Source: an uncultured Colwellia sp. (GTDB lineage: Bacteria; Pseudomonadota; Gammaproteobacteria; Enterobacterales; Alteromonadaceae). Taken from it: a stretch of DNA of 64,000 nt. A model generated the notes under the pieces. It was not told the DNA's origin. It did no database searches and saw only the letters and a list, made by a program, of their open reading frames with translations. The stretch lies in the NCBI GenBank assembly GCA_913058395.1, contig CAJXQI010000022.1:1-64000 (forward strand), written 5' to 3'. Below, piece after piece: positions 58,534 through 64,000 of the stretch (position 1 is its first letter; the number at the start of each line of letters is the position of its first letter). A program made the position numbers and the translations under genes.

Positions 58534-59733
58534 ATGTCAGATGTAAACCAAGCGTTTTTAGAAATAAAACGTGGTGCAGAAGAAATTCTGCTAGAAGATG
58601 AATTGTTGGAAAAGCTAAAAAAAGGCAAGCCGCTAAAAATTAAAGCCGGTTTTGATCCAACAGCACCAGATTTACATCTAGGCCATACCGTTCTGATAAA
58701 TAAGCTACGTCAATTTCAACAACAAGGCCATGAAGTCATTTTCTTGATTGGTGATTTTACGGGCATGATTGGTGATCCAACGGGTAAAAACGTTACTCGT
58801 AAGCCGTTAACGAAAGAAGATGTCTTATCTAACGCTGAAACTTATAAAGAACAAGTGTTTAAAATTCTAGACCCCGCAAAAACAACGGTGGCTTTTAACT
58901 CAACGTGGATGGAAAAGTTAGGCTCTGCTGGCATGTTAAAACTCGCCTCGCGCCAAACCGTTGCTCGTATGATGGAGCGTGACGACTTTAAAAAGCGTTA
59001 TGCTGGTGGCCAAGCCATTGCTATTCATGAATTTATGTACCCATTAGTTCAAGGTTGGGATTCAGTGGCGTTAGAAGCAGATGTTGAGCTAGGTGGTACC
59101 GATCAGAAGTTTAATTTACTGATGGGACGTGAGCTACAAAAGTCTGAAGGGCAACGTCCTCAAACAGTATTGATGATGCCGTTATTAGAAGGTTTAGATG
59201 GCGTGCAAAAAATGTCTAAATCGTTGAATAATTATATCGGTATTACTGATGCACCAAACGAGATGTTTGGTAAAATCATGTCGATTTCTGATGTATTAAT
59301 GTGGCGCTACTATGAATTATTGAGCTTCAAACCTATTGAAGTGATCAATGGTTATAAAGAACAAATTGCTGCTGGCTCGAACCCACGTGATGTGAAAATT
59401 GATTTAGCAAAAGAGTTGATTGAACGCTTTCACGACGCTGCTGCTGCAGAAGCGGCTCATCAAGAATTCATTAATCGTTTCCAAAAAGGCGCATTACCAG
59501 ACGATTTACCTGAAATGGATGTGGTTACTGAAAATGGTGAAATTGCCATTGCTAACTTGTTAAAAGAAGCAGGCTTAGTGACTAGCACTTCTGACGCAAT
59601 GCGTATGATAAAGCAAGGTGCGGCAAAAATTGAAGGCGAGAAAATTACTGATAATAAGCTGGTAATCAGCGCAGGCTCTACTGCTGTTTATCAAGTGGGC
59701 AAGCGTAAGTTTGCAAAAATTACCGTTAAGTAG
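58534..59733 (+). CDS. tyrS: Tyrosyl-tRNA synthetase
   Basis: Charges tRNA-Tyr with tyrosine. The 399-aa class-I synthetase shows the HIGH-type motif [15 protein letters not shown], the KMSKS loop [13 protein letters not shown], tyrosine-pocket residues in GYDP-like FDPTAPDL and [15 protein letters not shown], and a C-terminal S4 domain (about 335-399). Length fits the shorter TyrS type found in many gammaproteobacteria rather than the 424-aa E. coli enzyme. A terminator follows. Confidence 0.96.
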   Translation: MSDVNQAFLEIKRGAEEILLEDELLEKLKKGKPLKIKAGFDPTAPDLHLGHTVLINKLRQFQQQGHEVIFLIGDFTGMIGDPTGKNVTRKPLTKEDVLSNAETYKEQVFKILDPAKTTVAFNSTWMEKLGSAGMLKLASRQTVARMMERDDFKKRYAGGQAIAIHEFMYPLVQGWDSVALEADVELGGTDQKFNLLMGRELQKSEGQRPQTVLMMPLLEGLDGVQKMSKSLNNYIGITDAPNEMFGKIMSISDVLMWRYYELLSFKPIEVINGYKEQIAAGSNPRDVKIDLAKELIERFHDAAAAEAAHQEFINRFQKGALPDDLPEMDVVTENGEIAIANLLKEAGLVTSTSDAMRMIKQGAAKIEGEKITDNKLVISAGSTAVYQVGKRKFAKITVK

Positions 59734-59791
59734 GCGCTTTATTAAGCACTAACTTTAGAATGTCGCATTGATTTCTTTGCGAATATTACAC

Positions 59792-59820
59792 AAAAAACCA
59801 GTATTGATTACTGGTTTTTT
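59792..59820 (+). terminator. Rho-independent terminator after tyrS
   Basis: AAAAAACCAGTA at 59792-59803 pairs with TACTGGTTTTTT at 59809-59820 around a 5-base loop, with further T. It could act in both directions. Confidence 0.88.
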
Positions 59821-60044
59821 TATGCCTTTTTTTCATGAAAAGTGTTTCGAACAACAAATATTAAATAAGCTTACGCATACTATTTTAAAATTAGTTCACA
59901 TTTTAGTGAATTAACTTTCCTTTGTTTTACTGCCTAATTGTCACCTATTTTTAAAAAGAAAATAGCAGTATATGGCATTGTTTTATTTGTAAATAATATG
60001 CTCATGCGGAGTTAAATTCATGTTCTAGAATTAAGTTCGCTTTA

Positions 60045-60103
60045 TTGATCTAAGTCAGTAACGCTAATTTCAATGGGCGTAATATATGCGACATATTGTC
60101 GCA
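60045..60103 (+). promoter_or_regulatory. nosR promoter: FNR/DNR box, -10 and 17-bp palindrome
   Basis: Within the 421-base gap after tyrS, TTGATCTAAGTCAG at 60045-60058 is a near-consensus FNR/DNR box. TAATAT at 60080-60085 fits a -10 for class-II activation, with transcription expected near 60093. Over that start lies the perfect palindrome TGCGACATATTGTCGCA at 60087-60103, which could bind a repressor. The rest of the gap shows nothing beyond the tyrS terminator. Confidence 0.6.
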
Positions 60104-60154
60104 GTTAGCTAAACTTGGGAATAATCTATTTTTCAGCTTTCGACGACTTAACTT

Positions 60155-62308
60155 ATGGACTTAAGGTACTACGCAATAATGCTACTTTTTTTGTCGCACA
60201 GTAAAAAACACTTAACACTGTTTGCCTTGTTAATTCTCTGGCTAGTCCAGTTCTCTGCGCACGCTTTATTTGTCAGTGAGCCAAGAGATCCTTTACCTCT
60301 TATCAACGAATTTTTCCCACAAGCGACAAAAGTATCAGATAAAGTCGGTGACCCGCTTATTTGGACTATCTACAAACAAGATGAAGTTATTGGTTATGCA
60401 TTTGAAACCAATGATTTAGCTAGAATACCAGCCTATTCAGGCGAACCGGTTAATATGTTAGTAGCGATGGACCCTAAAGGTGTTTATCTGGGTGCAAAAG
60501 TGCTTGAGCATCACGAACCTATTATTTTAGCAGGCATTCCAGAAAGTAAATTGTGGGCGTTTACCGACCAATATGCAGGCCTTAATGTTAGTGACCGTCT
60601 TAAAGTTGGTGGTAAAACCAAAGGTGAAATGATTCATCTAGATGGTTTGTCTGGCGCAACAGTTACCGTGATGGTGATGAATGTTGGCATCACTAAATCG
60701 GCAACTAAGGTTGCTCGCTCATTAGGTATTATTGACGAAGACCAAGAAATTAAACAGCCAATGGCAACCGTGTTGCCAGATGTATATGAAAAAGCTGACT
60801 GGCAAACATTGGTTGGTGACGGCTCTATTCGAAAATTGTATTTGAATCGCAAAACGGTAGACGAAGCTTTTGTTGGCACAGAAGCTGAGCTTATTGAACA
60901 AGCTTCACCAGAGCAAAAGTCGGATATGTTTGCTGATATCTATTACGCGCAAGCTGATATTCCAACTATCGGCCGTAATATCTTAGGCGATAGCGAATAT
61001 GAATGGATGATGAAAGCACTACAACCAGGAGAGCATGCCATTATTATGCTTGGTAATGGTTATTCATTTAAAGGTTCAGGTTATGTCCGCGGTGCTATAT
61101 TCGACCGTATTCAAATTTTACAAAATGATAGTGCATTCACCTTCCGAGACTTAGATCATACTCGCGTAACCGACCTATTTATTGATGGCGCTCCTCGTTT
61201 TCAAGAAATGTCTTTATTTATTGTTCGTGAACATCAAGATTTTAACCCTGGCGTTGATTGGGAATTTGAACTGTTAGTACGTCGCCAAATAGGCGCTGTA
61301 GATAGTGTTTTTACCAATTTTAGAGCTAATTACCACGGGCTAGAGCGCTATTTAGACCGTCCGCCGATTGTTTTACCTGAGCCTGAACTTACGCTTACCC
61401 AACAGGTTTGGCAGGAGAAGAATACTGAAGTGGTGATTTTATCAATATTGATGATATTGCTACTGGCGACGTTATTTTTCCAAGATATATTAGTTAGACA
61501 CCCAACTTTCATGCATAACTTCCGTCATGGTTTTTTAGTGGTTACTGTGGTCTGTATCGGTTGGATGTGGGGCGGACAGTTATCAGTAGTGAATGTGTTT
61601 ACTTTCCTACAAGCCTTTATGTCTGATTTCTCGTGGGATTTATTCTTACTGGACCCAGTTATATTTATGTTATGGGGCGCTGCTGCCGTCACTATGTTGT
61701 TATGGGGCCGCGCAGTTTACTGTGGTTGGTTATGCCCATTTGGTGCATTACAAGAGTTGATCAATGTTTTTGCTCGCTACATAAAAATTCCTCAATTTGA
61801 ATTACCTTGGGCTGTACATGAGCGCTTATGGGCAATTAAATATTTAGTACTGCTAGGGTTATTCGCCTTATCACTGGATTCATTAGCCTTAGCAGAGCAA
61901 TTTGCTGAAATCGAACCTTTTAAAACCACGTTTTTATTGAAGTTTGACCGAGAATGGCCGTTTATTCTTTACGCAGCTATATTGTTAACGATTAACATAT
62001 TTAATCGTAAGTTTTTCTGTCGCTATTTATGTCCATTGGGCGCAGCACTTTCAACCAGTAATAGTGTGCGCTTATTCAGCTGGTTACGCCGTCGTAAAGA
62101 ATGTGGTCAGCCATGTAAAACCTGTGCGAAAGAATGTGAAATACAAGCGATTAATCCTGATGGTGAAATCAACATGCGTGAATGCCACTACTGTTTAGAC
62201 TGTCAGGTAACCTATTTTAATGATGATAAATGTCCACCATTAAAAAAACAAAAATATAAAAATAATAAGTACAAAGAACAAGAGATTGCGGCAGTAAATG
62301 TCGGATAA
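60155..62308 (+). CDS. nosR: NosR-type membrane flavo-iron-sulfur protein
   Basis: NosR is needed for nos expression and supplies electrons to N2O reductase. The 717-aa protein has a signal-like N terminus, a periplasmic FMN-binding domain (about 90-190) with the FMN-linked Thr in [11 protein letters not shown], a middle domain, and membrane spans from about 425 on. These carry the two polyferredoxin motifs [13 protein letters not shown] and [12 protein letters not shown], and the C-terminal 4Fe-4S sets [13 protein letters not shown] and [12 protein letters not shown]. The ribosome-binding site is poor, so ATG 60155 is tentative. nosZ follows after 46 bases. Confidence 0.93.
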   Translation: MDLRYYAIMLLFLSHSKKHLTLFALLILWLVQFSAHALFVSEPRDPLPLINEFFPQATKVSDKVGDPLIWTIYKQDEVIGYAFETNDLARIPAYSGEPVNMLVAMDPKGVYLGAKVLEHHEPIILAGIPESKLWAFTDQYAGLNVSDRLKVGGKTKGEMIHLDGLSGATVTVMVMNVGITKSATKVARSLGIIDEDQEIKQPMATVLPDVYEKADWQTLVGDGSIRKLYLNRKTVDEAFVGTEAELIEQASPEQKSDMFADIYYAQADIPTIGRNILGDSEYEWMMKALQPGEHAIIMLGNGYSFKGSGYVRGAIFDRIQILQNDSAFTFRDLDHTRVTDLFIDGAPRFQEMSLFIVREHQDFNPGVDWEFELLVRRQIGAVDSVFTNFRANYHGLERYLDRPPIVLPEPELTLTQQVWQEKNTEVVILSILMILLLATLFFQDILVRHPTFMHNFRHGFLVVTVVCIGWMWGGQLSVVNVFTFLQAFMSDFSWDLFLLDPVIFMLWGAAAVTMLLWGRAVYCGWLCPFGALQELINVFARYIKIPQFELPWAVHERLWAIKYLVLLGLFALSLDSLALAEQFAEIEPFKTTFLLKFDREWPFILYAAILLTINIFNRKFFCRYLCPLGAALSTSNSVRLFSWLRRRKECGQPCKTCAKECEIQAINPDGEINMRECHYCLDCQVTYFNDDKCPPLKKQKYKNNKYKEQEIAAVNVG

Positions 62309-62354
62309 AAATTTTTCTATTAACACCAAACGAATAAATCAACGGAGAACGTTA

Positions 62355-64000
62355 ATGAGTAACAACGAAGAAAATGCAAATAAGAATGAGTTGGAGAATG
62401 CCGACAGACGTAAATTTTTCGGCAAAACAGCATTAGTTGGCGCTGGTGCCGTTGCGGCTCCAATGACTGCAGCTATGTTCGCTTCAACAGCGCAAGCAAA
62501 TGCAAAAGAATATGCTAATAGCCCAGTAGTTCACCCAGGTGAATTAGATGAGTACTATGGCTTCTGGTCAGGTGGTCATTCTGGTGAAGTTCGTATTATG
62601 GGTATCCCATCAATGCGTGAATTAATGCGTATTCCAGTATTTAACACTGACTCAGCAACAGGCTGGGGCTTAACTGAAGAATCTAAGCGTGTTAAAGGCG
62701 ACAGTGCTGATATCATGATGGGTGATTCTCATCATCCTCATATGAGTATGACTGATGGTAAGTATAACGGTAAGTATGTATTTATTAATGATAAAGCTAA
62801 CTCCCGTGTAGCACGTATTCGTTGTGACATTATGAAATGTGACAAAATGCTTACGGTACCAAACGTACAAGCAGTTCACGGTTTACGCGTGCAAAAAGTA
62901 CCGTATACTAAATATGTTGTTTGTAATGGTGAATTTGAAATTCCAATGAATAACGATGGTAAAGATGGCATGAAAGATGTCAGCACTTACCGTTCTTTAT
63001 ACAACGTAATTGACGCAGAAACTATGGAAATGGCTTTCCAAGTTATGGTTGATGGTAATTTAGATAATACTGATGCTGATTTTGATGGCAAATACTTTGC
63101 GTCTACATGTTATAACTCAGAAATGGGCATGAACTTAGGCGAAATGATCACTGCAGAGCGTGACCATGTTGTTATATTTAGCTTAGCTGCTTGTGAAGCT
63201 GCACTTAAAGCCGGTAAATTTAAAACTTACAACGGTAACAATGTACCAGTATTAGACGGTCGTAAAGGCTCTGAATTAACGCGCTATATCCCAGTACCAA
63301 AATCACCTCATGGTTTGAATACTTCGCCAGAAGGTAAGTACTTCATGGCAAATGGTAAGTTATCACCAACAGTAACGGTAATTTCAATTGCTAAATTAGA
63401 CGATTTATTCGCTAATAAAATTAAGCCACGTGACACTGTTGTAGCTGAGCCTGAGTTAGGTTTAGGTCCATTGCACACTGCGTTTGATGGCCGCGGTAAC
63501 GCTTACACTACTTTATTCCTAGATAGCCAAATTGCTAAATGGAATGTTGAAGATGCGATTAAAGCTTACAAAGGCGAAAAAGTTAACTACATTCGTCAAA
63601 AATTAGATGTTCATTACCAACCAGGTCATAACCATACAACACAAGGTGAATCTCGTGATGCAGATGGTAAATGGTTAGTTGTTCTATGTAAGTTCTCTAA
63701 AGATAGATTCTTACCAACAGGACCACTTAAACCAGAAAATGATCAATTAATTGATATTTCTGGCGATGAAATGAAACTTGTTCATGACGGACCAACATTT
63801 GCTGAACCGCATGACTGTATCATGGTACACCGCAGTAAATTGAAGCCTAAGAAAGTTTGGACTCGTGATGATGCTATGTTCGCTGAAACATTAGCAATTG
63901 CGAAGCGTGATGGCGTTAATACTACAACAGACAATAAAGTTATTCGTGATGGTAACAAAGTACGTGTATATATGACGTCTATTGCACCAACTTACGGCAT
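62355..64000 (+). CDS. nosZ: Nitrous-oxide reductase NosZ (C terminus beyond the window)
   Basis: NosZ reduces N2O to N2 in the periplasm. The visible 548 residues start with a Tat signal ([16 protein letters not shown]) and cover the seven-bladed propeller. CuZ-ligand histidines are visible in [62 protein letters not shown] and [10 protein letters not shown]. The Tat signal and this pattern fit the clade I type. The C-terminal CuA domain lies past 64000. A GGAG site precedes ATG 62355. It follows nosR as in the usual nosRZDFYL order and is likely under the same FNR-type control. Confidence 0.95.
   Translation, partial: MSNNEENANKNELENADRRKFFGKTALVGAGAVAAPMTAAMFASTAQANAKEYANSPVVHPGELDEYYGFWSGGHSGEVRIMGIPSMRELMRIPVFNTDSATGWGLTEESKRVKGDSADIMMGDSHHPHMSMTDGKYNGKYVFINDKANSRVARIRCDIMKCDKMLTVPNVQAVHGLRVQKVPYTKYVVCNGEFEIPMNNDGKDGMKDVSTYRSLYNVIDAETMEMAFQVMVDGNLDNTDADFDGKYFASTCYNSEMGMNLGEMITAERDHVVIFSLAACEAALKAGKFKTYNGNNVPVLDGRKGSELTRYIPVPKSPHGLNTSPEGKYFMANGKLSPTVTVISIAKLDDLFANKIKPRDTVVAEPELGLGPLHTAFDGRGNAYTTLFLDSQIAKWNVEDAIKAYKGEKVNYIRQKLDVHYQPGHNHTTQGESRDADGKWLVVLCKFSKDRFLPTGPLKPENDQLIDISGDEMKLVHDGPTFAEPHDCIMVHRSKLKPKKVWTRDDAMFAETLAIAKRDGVNTTTDNKVIRDGNKVRVYMTSIAPTYG

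Overview
The window is an AT-rich stretch of a marine gammaproteobacterial chromosome, most likely from the Colwelliaceae (Colwellia, Cognaticolwellia or Thalassotalea type). I infer this from neighbourhoods typical of Alteromonadales: ast genes beside DUF1338, HDOD and pabA; anmK, mepM and tyrS together; uvrA beside yajR; and nosR-nosZ. Proteins are of ordinary length for their families. I saw no rRNA, tRNA, CRISPR array, prophage or complete insertion sequence. Two short non-autonomous mobile elements are present.

Layout. 1-7,554: a partial unknown gene, DUF1338, the arginine succinyltransferase genes astD-astA-astC(argM), an HDOD protein and pabA, all on the minus strand. 7,555-13,328: a porin and the operon ycbX-pxpA-pxpB-pxpC (5-oxoproline use), also minus. 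13,329-13,807: a 266-bp element with 25-bp inverted ends, plus a relic of one of those ends. 13,808-19,732: mpl, ubiX, a small unknown gene and a 1,090-aa secreted beta-propeller/amidohydrolase fusion. 19,904-29,233: an accessory zone of small enzymes (TudS/YbgA, GNAT, GFA, formyltransferase, alpha/beta hydrolase, YkgJ-like, ABM), a BaeSR-like two-component system, a 59-aa lipoprotein, an FMN reductase and a pirin. 29,466-36,827: rluF, a split membrane/spermidine-synthase-like pair, uvrA and yajR. 36,828-46,675: a GreA/B-like protein, fadH, a chemoreceptor, pssA, a large unknown membrane protein, a 2OG-Fe(II) oxygenase and a thioesterase. 46,854-51,861: ssb, a MocR-type regulator, an alternative oxidase, NorE- and NorF-like proteins and a small membrane protein. 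52,100-59,733: a K+-channel-like gene overlapping gltS, two unknown small genes, a TIGR01777 epimerase, anmK, mepM and tyrS. 60,155-64,000: nosR and the start of nosZ, which runs off the window.

How the genes fit together. The ast operon breaks arginine down to glutamate, PxpABC converts 5-oxoproline to glutamate, and GltS imports glutamate, so amino-acid use is a theme. The right third carries respiratory flexibility: an AOX-type quinol oxidase, accessory proteins of the NorE/NorF type, and N2O reductase. FNR/DNR-type boxes lie upstream of norE (50230-50243) and nosR (60045-60058), suggesting shared control by oxygen or nitrogen oxides.

The observations most worth a second look are: a mobile element that replaced the last codons of a formyltransferase gene and left a clean 6-bp target duplication; an alpha/beta hydrolase gene whose only plausible start is ATT; an exported spermidine-synthase-like protein split from its membrane partner; the AOX/NorE/NorF grouping; and a perfect 17-bp palindrome at the predicted nosR transcription start. 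No single locus is clearly a new defence or biosynthetic system.
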